From CAIOSQ01 sp041178225 (GTDB lineage: Bacteria; Pseudomonadota; Alphaproteobacteria; CACIAM-22H2), in NCBI GenBank assembly GCA_041178225.1, contig JBEGVV010000181.1, forward strand, positions 1 to 35,303: a stretch of 35,303 nucleotides of DNA. The letters are read 5' to 3'. This document shows positions 1-7,209 of the stretch, piece by piece. Each line of letters opens with the position of its first letter. The stretch's first letter is position 1. The translations under genes and the position numbers were made by a program. Under the pieces are notes generated by a model. That model saw nothing but the letters and a program-made list of their open reading frames with translations. It was not told the origin of the DNA and searched no databases.

Positions 1-257
1 ACGTTGGCGCCCTGCTTCATCAGCTCGTGCATCTCCTTGTTGCCGCCGAGCTGGCCCTGCGGGAAGACCTCCATCTTCACGCGGCCCTGGCTGCGCGCGT
101 TGACGCGATCGGCGAAGCGCACGCAGGCCTCGTGCGCGGGCTCGGTCGGCGACAGCACGTGCGCGATGCGCAGGTTGGTCGTGGACTGCGCGTCGGCGCG
201 CCCATGGATGGCGATGCCGGTGGCGGCGGCGGCGCCGATGAAATGACGACGTTTCAT
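1..257 (-). CDS. TRAP transporter substrate-binding protein (DctP family), 5' part only
   Basis: The first 85 residues are visible; the rest lies beyond the left edge. The start ATG (complement of 255-257) opens a short basic N-terminus (MKRRHFIGAA), an alanine-rich segment and an ADAQ-type cleavage site near residue 24, so the protein should be exported to the periplasm. The mature start (NLRIAHVLSPTEPAHEACV, then FADRVNARSQGRVKMEVFP and GQLGGNKEMHELMKQG) is the typical opening of DctP-type binding proteins of tripartite ATP-independent transporters, which capture organic acids or related solutes. TRAP permease genes would be expected further left but cannot be seen. Family assignment is strong; the substrate is unknown. 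Confidence 0.85.
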   Translation of the reverse strand, partial: MKRRHFIGAAAATGIAIHGRADAQSTTNLRIAHVLSPTEPAHEACVRFADRVNARSQGRVKMEVFPQGQLGGNKEMHELMKQGAN

Positions 258-394
258 GCTTCCTCCCCTCGGGTCGGCTCGACCCAGTTGAGGCGCCATA
301 TTCCTCCGGCGCCGTGCCGCGCGCCAGCCTCGGGAAGGCAGGACGGCGCCGTGGATGCCACCAGCGCCGTCGATTGCCCCGTCCCCCGCGTCGA

Positions 395-919
395 TCAGCC
401 CGCTCGTGCCGCCGCGCCGAGCAGGTAGTCGGCCTTGCCGACCTCGACCCCGTTGTGCCGCAGGATGTTGTAGGTGGTGGTCACGTGGAAGAAGAGGTTG
501 GGCAGCATCCACCGCGTCAGGTAGTCGAAGCCCGGCATCCTGCGCGTGGCCTCGCGGCCGACCGGGAAGACGATCTCGCGGTCCTCGGCGCCATCGAGGC
601 GCTCCGGGGGCAACGTGTCGACGAAGGCGAGCGTCTTGCGGATGCGCGCGCGCAGTTCGTCGAAGCTTGCCTCGTCGTCCTCGAACCTCGGCGCCTCCAC
701 CCCGGCGATCCGCGCCAGGCCGTTCTTCACCGCGTCGCAGGCGATCTGGACCTGGCGCCGCAGCGCGAACATGTCGGGTGCCAGGCGGTCGCCGGTCAGC
801 ACCAGCGGGTCGATCTTGCGCGCGGCCGCGTGGGCCTCGCCCAGGGCGAGGATGTGGTCGAGGCTGGCCAGCATGTGGCGGCTCGTGCCGAGCGCGGTAG
901 CCGACATCGAGATCTGCAT
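395..919 (-). CDS. DUF1993 domain-containing protein
   Basis: A 174-residue cytosolic protein with no signal peptide or membrane segment. The start MQISMSATALGTSRHMLASL is preceded by GGGAGA at good spacing, so I prefer it to an in-frame ATG 20 codons upstream. The pattern matches DUF1993: an N-terminal helix with HMLASLDHIL, a central RLAPDMFALRRQVQIACD stretch, and a C-terminal FFHVTTTYNILRHNGVEVGKADYL block. That family is predicted to form a DinB-like four-helix bundle, and the conserved histidines of the FFHVTTTYNILRHNG block could bind metal. Its biochemical role is not known. It stands between two transporter binding-protein genes on the same strand, and the 163 bp gap and hairpin upstream suggest its own transcript. 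Confidence 0.85.
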   Translation of the reverse strand: MQISMSATALGTSRHMLASLDHILALGEAHAAARKIDPLVLTGDRLAPDMFALRRQVQIACDAVKNGLARIAGVEAPRFEDDEASFDELRARIRKTLAFVDTLPPERLDGAEDREIVFPVGREATRRMPGFDYLTRWMLPNLFFHVTTTYNILRHNGVEVGKADYLLGAAARAG

Positions 920-1020
920 CTGGGTCTCCCGGGTGCGTCGTGGCGGTCGCCGGCACGCCCGGGGACCCGTCGCGCGCATCGTGGAGCATCGCGCGCGCCG
1001 CCGCCAGCCCCGGAAAGCGA

Positions 1021-1050
1021 GACGGCGCCGGGGCTTCCCCCGGCGCCGTC
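1021..1050 (-). terminator. Strong hairpin downstream of the ABC binding-protein gene
   Basis: A perfect 13-bp inverted repeat (GACGGCGCCGGGG and its complement) with a 4-nt loop lies 32 bp beyond the stop codon of the binding-protein gene that ends at 1083. Read on the minus strand, the stem is followed by TCGCTTTCC, a weak T-rich tail, so it may act as an intrinsic terminator or an mRNA-stabilising hairpin. Confidence 0.6.
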
Positions 1051-1082
1051 CATTCCTCCACCCCCGCTTGAGCGGAAGCGCG

Positions 1083-2675
1083 TCACTTCATGTTGACGAG
1101 GCGCAGCGGGAAGTAGTTGTCCGCGTACTGCGCGACCTCGACGTTCTGCTTCATCGCCCAGACCACCGTCTGCTGGTGGAGGGGGATGTAGCCGAAATCG
1201 TCCTTCAGCAGCTGGTTGGCCTGCTCGATGATCGCCGTGCGCTTCTTCGGGTCGACCTCGCTCGCCATCGCGTCGGTGAGCTTGTCGATCTCGGGGTTGC
1301 AGTACCCGCCATTGTTGAACATGCCGCGCGAGCGCGGCAGGTCGCGGCAATGGACGAGGTTGAAGAACACGTTGTGCGCGTCGTAGGTCGCCGGCGTCCA
1401 GCCCAGCAGGTAGAACGACGTCTCGAAGCGCGGCACGTTGACCTTCTCGAAGAACTTCGCGCGGGTCTGGGCGTTGAGGTTCACCTTGATGCCGGCGCGC
1501 GCCAGCATCGCCGTGACGGCCTGGCAGACCTGCTCGTCGTTGACGTAGCGGTCGTTGGGGCAGTCCATCCCGACCTCGAAGCCGTTCGGGTAGCCGGCCT
1601 CGGCGAGCAGCTTCTTCGACGCCTCGACGTCGAAGGGCGCGCGCCTGTTCTGCGCCTCGGACCAGCCATTGACGCCCGGGCCCATCATCAGCGCGGAGAC
1701 GTTCGCCTGGCCGCGCATCACGCGGCTGCGGATCGCCTCCATGTCGATCGCCTGGTAGAAGGCCTGGCGCACGCGCCGGTCCTTGAACGGGTTCTTGCCC
1801 TTGACCGAGGATTCCTGGAGCTCGGCGCGGTCCTGGTCGAAGCCGAGGTAGATCGTGCGCAGCTCGGGTCCCTGGACGAGCTTCAGGCCCTGCGTGCCGC
1901 CGATGCGCGGCATGTCCTGCGGCGGCACGGTGTAGACGAAGTCCACCTCGCCCGAGAGCAGCGCGGCGACGCGCGTGGCGTCGTTGCCGATGCGGAAGAA
2001 CGTCACCTCGGTGAGGTTGTGCTGCGGCTTGTCCCACCAGTTCGGGTTCGGGACCAGCACGGTCTTCACGTCCGGCTCGCGGCTCTTCAGCATGAAGGGG
2101 CCGGTGCCGTTGGCGTTGCGCGTGGCGAAGTTCTCCTCGCGCTTGGTCAGGTCGGCGGCCGAGGTGGCGCCGTTCTTCTCCGACCAGGCCTTGGACATCA
2201 TGCCCCAGCCGGTGATCTCCTCCGGGAAGATCGGGTTCGGGCCGTTGGTCTCGAACTCGACCGTCAGGTCGTCGATCTTCCGCGCGGCCTTCACCGAGCC
2301 GAAATAGCCCTTGATGTTGGAGCCGCCGCCGGTGGCGCGGGCGAAGGAGAAGACCACGTCGTCGGCCGTGAAGGGCGAGCCGTCGTGGAACCTGACGTTG
2401 GCGCGCAGCTTGAAGCGCCAGACGGTGGGGGAGGGCTGCGACCACTCGGTGGCCAGCGCCGGCTCGAGGCGCAGCTTGGCGTCGCGGCGGATCAGCGGGT
2501 CGTAGATGTTCTGCGTGAAGCTGAGCAGGAACGTCTCGTTGCGCGCGTAGGGATCCATCGAGTTGACGTCGCCGTCATTGGCCCAGCGGAAGGACCGCGC
2601 GTCGGCGGGCGCCGCGCAGGCGAGCGCGACGAGGGCGGCACCGGCGACCAGGGCGCGGCGCAGGCTCGGCATCAT
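1083..2675 (-). CDS. ABC transporter substrate-binding protein, family 5 (peptide/nickel type)
   Basis: A 530-residue periplasmic solute-binding protein. The start (MMPSLRRALVAGAALVALA) follows GGAGGT, and the signal peptide ends at ADA near residue 27. The mature protein shows the SBP_bac_5 hallmarks: DGDVNSMDPYARNE, an early YDPLIRRDAKLRLEPALATEW block, the WRFKLRANVRFHDGSPFTADDVVFS signature around residues 90-115, and GWTPATYDAHNVFF near the C-terminus. Family members deliver di-/oligopeptides, opines, glycosides or metal chelates to ABC importers. No permease or ATPase genes adjoin it: it is flanked by a terminator-like hairpin and a divergent GST gene, so it appears to be an orphan receptor. 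It belongs to a different lineage from the two binding proteins at 30459-33495. Substrate unknown. Confidence 0.9.
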   Translation of the reverse strand: MMPSLRRALVAGAALVALACAAPADARSFRWANDGDVNSMDPYARNETFLLSFTQNIYDPLIRRDAKLRLEPALATEWSQPSPTVWRFKLRANVRFHDGSPFTADDVVFSFARATGGGSNIKGYFGSVKAARKIDDLTVEFETNGPNPIFPEEITGWGMMSKAWSEKNGATSAADLTKREENFATRNANGTGPFMLKSREPDVKTVLVPNPNWWDKPQHNLTEVTFFRIGNDATRVAALLSGEVDFVYTVPPQDMPRIGGTQGLKLVQGPELRTIYLGFDQDRAELQESSVKGKNPFKDRRVRQAFYQAIDMEAIRSRVMRGQANVSALMMGPGVNGWSEAQNRRAPFDVEASKKLLAEAGYPNGFEVGMDCPNDRYVNDEQVCQAVTAMLARAGIKVNLNAQTRAKFFEKVNVPRFETSFYLLGWTPATYDAHNVFFNLVHCRDLPRSRGMFNNGGYCNPEIDKLTDAMASEVDPKKRTAIIEQANQLLKDDFGYIPLHQQTVVWAMKQNVEVAQYADNYFPLRLVNMK

Positions 2676-2752
2676 GGGGGACCTCCGATCGATCTTGCGG
2701 GATTTGAGCCGAATTGGCGTCCATCACATTCTAGTCCGTGCCATTCGTATTT

Positions 2753-2778
2753 CCACGGGTAAGCTTGGTTAACCGTGG
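2753..2778. promoter_or_regulatory. Imperfect inverted repeat in divergent promoter region
   Basis: In the 170-bp gap between the divergent binding-protein (minus) and GST (plus) genes, CCACGG and CCGTGG arms flank a 14-bp AT-richer spacer containing AAGCTT and GTTAAC. The surrounding 2700-2780 stretch is much less GC-rich than the coding DNA, as expected for promoters. It could be an operator, but no regulator gene adjoins it; low confidence. Confidence 0.25.
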
Positions 2779-2845
2779 CGCGGCCCAGGGGCTTGCGCGA
2801 CGCGCGGGCCGGGACGCAATCTCCCGCGCCCGACAGGAGGACATC

Positions 2846-3469
2846 ATGGCAGTGAAGATCTACGGCATCGCCCGGTCGCGCGCGATCCGCAACGTCTGGG
2901 CATGCGAGGAGGGCGGGGTGCCCTACGAGCTCGTCCGCACGCAATGGACCGATGGCGGGACGAAGACCCCGGAATTCCTGAAGATCAACCCCAATGGCGC
3001 GGTCCCCGCGATGGTCGACGGCGACCTCGCGCTCTTCGAGTCGCTCGCCATCAACCTCTACATCGCCCGCAACCACGCGCGCGGCCTCTACCCCGCCGGG
3101 GCGCAGGCCGAGGGCCAGCTCTTCCAGTGGACGCTCTGGGCGGCGACCGAGCTCGAGCCGGCCAATGGCGGCTACGTGATGCAGACCGTCTATACCCCGC
3201 CCGAGAAGCGCGACCCGGCGGCGATCAAGGCGGCCTGGGAGAAGATGTTCAAGCCGCTCGGCGTGCTCGACGGGCACCTCGCCGGCCGGACCTGGATGAT
3301 CGGCGACGCCTTCTCGATCGCCGACGTCAACGTGGCGTCCGTCCTGCTCGGCACGTGGTCGAACAAGGCGGATTTCTCGGGCTGGAAGAACCTCCATGCA
3401 TGGCTCGAGCGCTGCTTCGCGCGCCCGGCCGCGCGCAAGTGCATCGAGATGCGCGCCGCCGCGGCCTGA
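2846..3469 (+). CDS. Glutathione S-transferase family protein
   Basis: A 207-residue cytosolic enzyme. The ATG at 2846 follows AGGAGG by seven bases, so it is chosen over an in-frame ATG far upstream. Residues 1-80 form a thioredoxin-like GST N-domain: MAVKIYGIARSRAIRNVWAC, then INPNGAVPAMVDGDLALFES with the cis-proline (VPAM) and the Glu-Ser pair that bind the gamma-glutamyl part of glutathione. The rest is the all-helical C-domain, with the N-capping motif IGDAFSIADVNVASVLL near residues 150-170. Members conjugate or isomerise electrophiles using glutathione, but many bacterial paralogues have no known substrate. The gene is monocistronic and convergent with the cold-shock gene, with a hairpin pair between them. 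Confidence 0.92.
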   Translation: MAVKIYGIARSRAIRNVWACEEGGVPYELVRTQWTDGGTKTPEFLKINPNGAVPAMVDGDLALFESLAINLYIARNHARGLYPAGAQAEGQLFQWTLWAATELEPANGGYVMQTVYTPPEKRDPAAIKAAWEKMFKPLGVLDGHLAGRTWMIGDAFSIADVNVASVLLGTWSNKADFSGWKNLHAWLERCFARPAARKCIEMRAAAA

Positions 3470-3493
3470 AGGCCGCGATCCACCAAAAGCGAA

Positions 3494-3542
3494 GGGCGGG
3501 CGCGGTTTCCCGCGCCCGCCCCTGCCTTCCCCGAAGGGAAGG
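3494..3542 (-). terminator. Double hairpin between convergent GST and cold-shock genes
   Basis: Two perfect stem-loops stand back to back. The first is a 12-bp stem at 3494-3521 (GGGCGGGCGCGG arm, TTTC loop). The second is a 7-bp stem at 3525-3542 that reads CCTTCCC-TTCG-GGGAAGG on the minus strand, a UUCG tetraloop closed by C-G. On the minus strand the first stem is followed by TTCGCTTTT, supporting termination of the cold-shock transcript. The pair could also stop GST transcription from the other side. Confidence 0.65.
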
Positions 3543-3545
3543 ACC

Positions 3546-3749
3546 TCAGGCGTTCTTGAGGTTGACGGCGGCGGGCTTGCCGCGCTGCTCGGCGACCTCG
3601 TAGCTCAGGCGCTGGCCCTCGGCCAGGCCGTCCATGCCCGAGCGCTCGACGGCGGAGATGTGCACGAACACGTCCTTGCCGCCGGCTTCCGGCTGGATGA
3701 AACCAAAGCCCTTGCGAGCGTCGAACCACTTCACTTTACCGATGGCCAT
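3546..3749 (-). CDS. Cold-shock protein, CspA family
   Basis: A 67-residue single-domain OB-fold protein that binds single-stranded RNA and DNA and acts as an RNA chaperone. The ORF opens MAIGKVKWFDARKGFGFIQP, containing the RNP1 motif (KGFGFI, residues 14-19), followed by DVFVHISAVERSG with the RNP2 motif (VFVHIS). Length is standard for the family. The ATG follows a near-perfect ribosome site (AAAGGAGG). The roughly 220 bp upstream, to the next gene, has no other ORF I trust and probably holds its promoter and a 5' leader. Many CspA paralogues are constitutive, so cold induction is not implied. Confidence 0.96.
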   Translation of the reverse strand: MAIGKVKWFDARKGFGFIQPEAGGKDVFVHISAVERSGMDGLAEGQRLSYEVAEQRGKPAAVNLKNA

Positions 3750-3971
3750 CGTGGCCTCCTTTGCTTAGTGCCGCCCGCGACATTGCGCACGGCGCCGGGC
3801 GCATGTGCAGCGCCACGGCGGCAACCGAATCTTGGTAGGTGACTTTGGGAGGGCAGGCGTCCCCGTCAGGGGCGCTAGTCCGGCGAAGTCAGGCCAGGAC
3901 GAAGTTGATGCCGCGGAACATGGTCATCCCGTGCCTCCGCGTCAATGCATATCTCGCGCGCGGCGGCGGCG

Positions 3972-5297
3972 TCATGCCGCGCGCCGGTCGAGCCAGTCCC
4001 TCACGCGATAGGCAAGGCCCACCGCCGGCAGGAACCAGGGATGCCCCGAGTAGAGCGGGCGCGTGGGGAAGGGCAGCCCGTCGAAGGCGCTGGCGCGGTT
4101 CGCGCCGCCGGCGAGCTTCAGCGCCAGCTGGTTGCCGAGGTAGCTCATCATCGCGACGCCGCTGCCCTGGCAGCCCAGCGCGTAGTGCACGCCCTCGTGC
4201 ATGCCCATGTGCGGCAGGAAGTCGAAGGTGAAGGCGACGTTGCCGGTCCAGGCATGGGTGATGCGCGTGCCGGCGAGCCGGGGCCAGATCTCGAGCATGC
4301 GGCCATGCAGCACCGGCGCGGCGACGCGCGCCGACACCGGCCGGAAGCTCGCGCGGCCGCCGAACAGGATGCGCGTGCCGTCGGGCGACAGCCGGTAATA
4401 GGCCATCACGCGCTTGCTGTCGGAGATCATGCGCCCGGTCGGCAGGATCTCGCGCGCGACGCCGGGCGCGAGCGGCTCGGTGGCGACCATGTAGCTGCCG
4501 ACGGGGATGACGCGCCGGCGCATCCACGGCGTGAGCGCGCCGGTATAGCCGTTGGTGGCGACCACCACGTCCTTCGCCGCGAATTCGCCGCGCGCCGTGC
4601 CGACGCGGAAGCCGCCGGCGTCGCGCGAGATCCCCGTGACGCGCGTGCCGTCGACCAGCCGCGCGCCGGCCTTGCGCGCCACCGCCGCGAGGCCCTGGTG
4701 GTACTTGGCTGGATGCAGCGAGCCGAAGGCCTCCGCCACCAGCCCGCCGCGATAGTAGTCCGAGCCGATCTCCTCGCGCTGGCGCGAGGGCGGAAGCGCC
4801 TCGGCGCGCATGCCGGTGAGCTGGCGGTAGAGCCCGACCTGCCCTTCCATGTTCCGGAAATGCGCCGCGCTCCATGCGCCGAGGAAGCGGCCGCTGCGCG
4901 CGTAGTCGGCGGCGATGCCCTCGCGCGCGACGAGGTCCTCGAGGAAGGGCAGCGAGCCCATCGCCTCGGCCACAAGCCGGCCCGCGCGCTCGGCCCCCAG
5001 CTGCGCGTCGAGCCCCATCGAGGCGAGCTTGATGCCGCCCGACACCATGCCGCCATTGCGCGAGCTGGCGCCGAAGCCGATGCGCTCGGCCTCCAGCACC
5101 GCGACCGACGCCCCGCGCCGCGCGAGCTCGAGCGCGGCGTTGAGGCCGCAATAGCCGCCGCCGACGATGGCGACGTCGACGCGGTCCGGCAGCGCGGGCG
5201 CGGTCTCCGGCGGCGGCGCAGCGGCCTCCCACCAGTAGGGCGTCTCCTTGAAGCCCTCCGCGAAGAGCCCGTCCCCTGTCCGTCCCGCCTGCGCCAT
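3972..5297 (-). CDS. FAD-dependent oxidoreductase, DAO family (gamma-glutamylputrescine oxidase-like)
   Basis: A 441-residue flavoprotein. After a family-typical leader (FKETPYWWE, residues 16-24), residues 41-71 form the Rossmann dinucleotide-binding motif (VAIVGGGYCGLNAALELARRG, ending in the acidic VLEAE), followed by IGFGASSRNGGMVSGG, the FAD-contact block of the PuuB/OrdL branch of the DAO family. The C-terminus has ITHAWTGNVAFTFDFLPHMG and YALGCQGSGVAMMSYLGNQLA, also typical. Relatives oxidise secondary amines or N-substituted amino acids (gamma-glutamylputrescine, sarcosine-like compounds) using oxygen and release an aldehyde and peroxide. ATG 5297 is preferred over a longer in-frame extension that lacks family sequence. 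The cytochrome b561 gene lies 103 bp upstream on the same strand. Exact substrate unknown. Confidence 0.88.
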   Translation of the reverse strand: MAQAGRTGDGLFAEGFKETPYWWEAAAPPPETAPALPDRVDVAIVGGGYCGLNAALELARRGASVAVLEAERIGFGASSRNGGMVSGGIKLASMGLDAQLGAERAGRLVAEAMGSLPFLEDLVAREGIAADYARSGRFLGAWSAAHFRNMEGQVGLYRQLTGMRAEALPPSRQREEIGSDYYRGGLVAEAFGSLHPAKYHQGLAAVARKAGARLVDGTRVTGISRDAGGFRVGTARGEFAAKDVVVATNGYTGALTPWMRRRVIPVGSYMVATEPLAPGVAREILPTGRMISDSKRVMAYYRLSPDGTRILFGGRASFRPVSARVAAPVLHGRMLEIWPRLAGTRITHAWTGNVAFTFDFLPHMGMHEGVHYALGCQGSGVAMMSYLGNQLALKLAGGANRASAFDGLPFPTRPLYSGHPWFLPAVGLAYRVRDWLDRRAA

Positions 5298-5400
5298 CGC
5301 CCCGCTCCCCCGCGCCCCGAAGCCCCGAAGCCCCGGCGGACGCGATCCTCCACGATGATCGCCGCGCGCGCCAGCCCCATGGCCGTCGCGCCGCCGCCCT

Positions 5401-6030
5401 TCACGCGTCGGGTGCGCGCTTGCGGCCTGTGAGCATCGCGCGCGGCAGGTTCTCGCGATGCGCGAGGCTGGCGAGCGCGACGCCGCCGACATGCGCGATC
5501 ACCAGCAGCAGCGTGATGTCCGCCGCGCCCTCGTGGACCTGCTTGAGCCAGCGCGCGGGACGGCTGGCAGGGGCCTGGCCGCGCGCGGCGGCCTCCGCCT
5601 GCAGCCGCGCGGCCTCGGCGCCCAGCAGCGGCGCGAGCGGCCCGCGGTCGCGGCTGGCACCCAGGTAGGCGACGCCGGTCGCGGTCGTGACGGCGAGGCT
5701 CGCCAGCAGCGCCACCGCCATGATGCCGCCCGCCGGGCTGTGCCCGAGGAAGCGCGGCGCGCGGAAGGCGATGAGGCGGCGCAGGTAGGTCAGCGCCGCC
5801 GAGGGGCGCCCGACGAAGGTGGCGAAGCGCGCCTCGCGCGGGCCAACGAAGCCCCAGGCGACGCGCAGCGCGACCGTCGCGCCGACCGCGTATCCGGCCC
5901 ATTCATGGAGCCAGGCGGGCTTGCCCTCGGTCAGCCAGGCGATGGCGAAGCCGAGGGCGAGCACGCCATGCGCGATGCGCACGAAGGGATCCCAGACGCG
6001 CACCCAGCCCTGAAGCCCGCCATCCCGCAT
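5401..6030 (-). CDS. Cytochrome b561-type membrane protein
   Basis: A 209-residue integral membrane protein with about four hydrophobic helices: residues 18-34, 42-62, 100-123 and 170-190. Candidate haem ligands are H21 (RIAHGVLALGF), H42 (WLHEWAGY), H166 (KQVHEGAAD) and H180 (VIAHVGGV), the arrangement of bacterial di-haem b561 / hydrogenase-type b cytochromes that pass electrons between quinones and a partner. The ATG at 6030 follows GGGGGAGA and gives the usual family length; earlier in-frame ATGs would add an unlikely basic tail. It is divergent from the alpha/beta hydrolase gene. The FAD oxidoreductase follows downstream, but no soluble cytochrome partner is visible. Confidence 0.85.
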   Translation of the reverse strand: MRDGGLQGWVRVWDPFVRIAHGVLALGFAIAWLTEGKPAWLHEWAGYAVGATVALRVAWGFVGPREARFATFVGRPSAALTYLRRLIAFRAPRFLGHSPAGGIMAVALLASLAVTTATGVAYLGASRDRGPLAPLLGAEAARLQAEAAARGQAPASRPARWLKQVHEGAADITLLLVIAHVGGVALASLAHRENLPRAMLTGRKRAPDA

Positions 6031-6145
6031 GGCGCGTCTCCCCCATCGCCTCGACATGCGCGAGGATGCATCATCGCCAACGCCGGGGGGCGCGGGCATT
6101 CCGCCGCAGGGTCCCTTCCGCCGCGCCTCCGGAGGGGCGGGACGC

Positions 6146-7168
6146 ATGCAGGACCTCTTCTTCTCGACGCGCGACTTCCGGCTGGAGAACGGCGACGTCC
6201 TGCCGGAGCTGCGCCTGGCCTACGTGACGCATGGGCGCCTTGCGCGCGACGGGCGCAACGCCGTGCTGCTCACGCATGGCTACACGAGCTCGCACCACAT
6301 GGTGGAGAGCGGCGACGGCGCGGCCGAGGGCTACTGGGGCGGCCTGGTCGGGCCGGGCAAGGCGATCGACACCGACCGGTTCTTCGTCGTGTCGTCCAAC
6401 ATGCTGGGCTCGTCACATGGCTCGACGGGGCCCGGGAGCATCGACCCGCGCACGGGCAGGCCCTGGGGCCCGCGCTTCCCCGACATCTCGCTCGCCGACA
6501 TCGTCGCCGCGCAGCGCGCGATGCTCGACGCGCTCGGCGTCGCGCGCCTCGCCGCCGTGGCGGGCCCGTCCTATGGCGGCTTCCAGGCCTTCCAGTGGGC
6601 GGTCTCCTTCCCCGGCTTCGTCGACGGCATCGTGCCGGCGATCTCCTCGCCGCGCTCGCCCGGCGGGCGCGAGAGCCTCGACCAGCTGGTCGCCTTCCTC
6701 GCACGGGACCCCAACTGGAATGGCGGCGACTACCATGCCGCGGGCGGCGTGCTGGAGACGCTGGTGCGGCTGCGCGTCGACACGCTGAAGCTCTACGGCA
6801 TCGAGGAGCAGCTCGCAGCCTCGCATCCCGATCCCGCCGCGCGCGAGGCCGAGATCCAGCGCCGCGCGCGCGATTGGGCGACCGGCTTCGACGCCAACGC
6901 TCTGGTCGTGCTGCGCCGCGCGAACATCCGCTTCGACGTCGAGCCGCTCTTCGGGCGCATCCGCGCGCGCGTCCTCTACGTGCTCTCGCGCACGGACAGG
7001 ATCTTCCCGCCCTCGCTCTTCGCGCGCGTGATGCCGGGCCTCGCGGCCGCGGGCGTGGCCGCGGAGTCCTTCGAGATCGACACCGACAAGGGCCATTCGA
7101 GCGGCGGCGCCGACGCCGCGAAATGGGCGCATGTGCTGCGGCGCTTCATGGACTCGCTGCCGGGGTGA
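6146..7168 (+). CDS. Alpha/beta fold hydrolase, homoserine O-acetyltransferase (MetX)-like
   Basis: A 340-residue cytosolic alpha/beta hydrolase. It starts at ATG 6146 behind GGAGGGG. The MetX-like framework is clear: an N-terminal FRLENGDVLPELRLAYVTHGRL strand region, LLTHGYTSSH, the FFVVSSNMLGSSHGSTGPGS loop, and GPRFPDISLADIVAAQ. The predicted triad is S142 in GPSYGG (true MetX enzymes carry GGSMGG or GGSLGG), D284 in RTDRIFPP and H317 in DKGHSSGG. Because the nucleophile elbow differs, and the gene neighbours a creatininase-family gene 41 bp downstream rather than methionine genes, it is more likely a hydrolase or acyltransferase of unknown substrate than homoserine acetyltransferase. Probably co-transcribed with that downstream gene. 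Confidence 0.85.
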   Translation: MQDLFFSTRDFRLENGDVLPELRLAYVTHGRLARDGRNAVLLTHGYTSSHHMVESGDGAAEGYWGGLVGPGKAIDTDRFFVVSSNMLGSSHGSTGPGSIDPRTGRPWGPRFPDISLADIVAAQRAMLDALGVARLAAVAGPSYGGFQAFQWAVSFPGFVDGIVPAISSPRSPGGRESLDQLVAFLARDPNWNGGDYHAAGGVLETLVRLRVDTLKLYGIEEQLAASHPDPAAREAEIQRRARDWATGFDANALVVLRRANIRFDVEPLFGRIRARVLYVLSRTDRIFPPSLFARVMPGLAAAGVAAESFEIDTDKGHSSGGADAAKWAHVLRRFMDSLPG

Positions 7169-7209
7169 TAGAAGCGCCGTCGCATCGACACGCACACGGG
7201 GGAAGGATC

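Noticed and set aside
307..352. Two CGGCGCCGT repeats (307-315 and 344-352), similar to cores of other hairpins in the window
   Set aside because: GGCGCC is expected often at this base composition, and the copies are not part of a longer shared repeat; I do not call a repeat family.
546..2762. A 738-codon plus-strand open frame over the DUF1993 and binding-protein genes
   Set aside because: It runs antisense to two clear genes and through a terminator hairpin; its composition is that of a GC-rich shadow frame.
3750..3971. Possible small genes in the 222-bp gap between the cold-shock and flavoprotein genes
   Set aside because: Short open frames exist but none has a ribosome site with plausible protein sequence. 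The gap more likely holds the csp promoter and leader.
6146..7168. True homoserine O-acetyltransferase (metX)
   Set aside because: The nucleophile motif is GPSYGG rather than GGSMGG/GGSLGG and there is no methionine-gene context, so only a MetX-like hydrolase is claimed.
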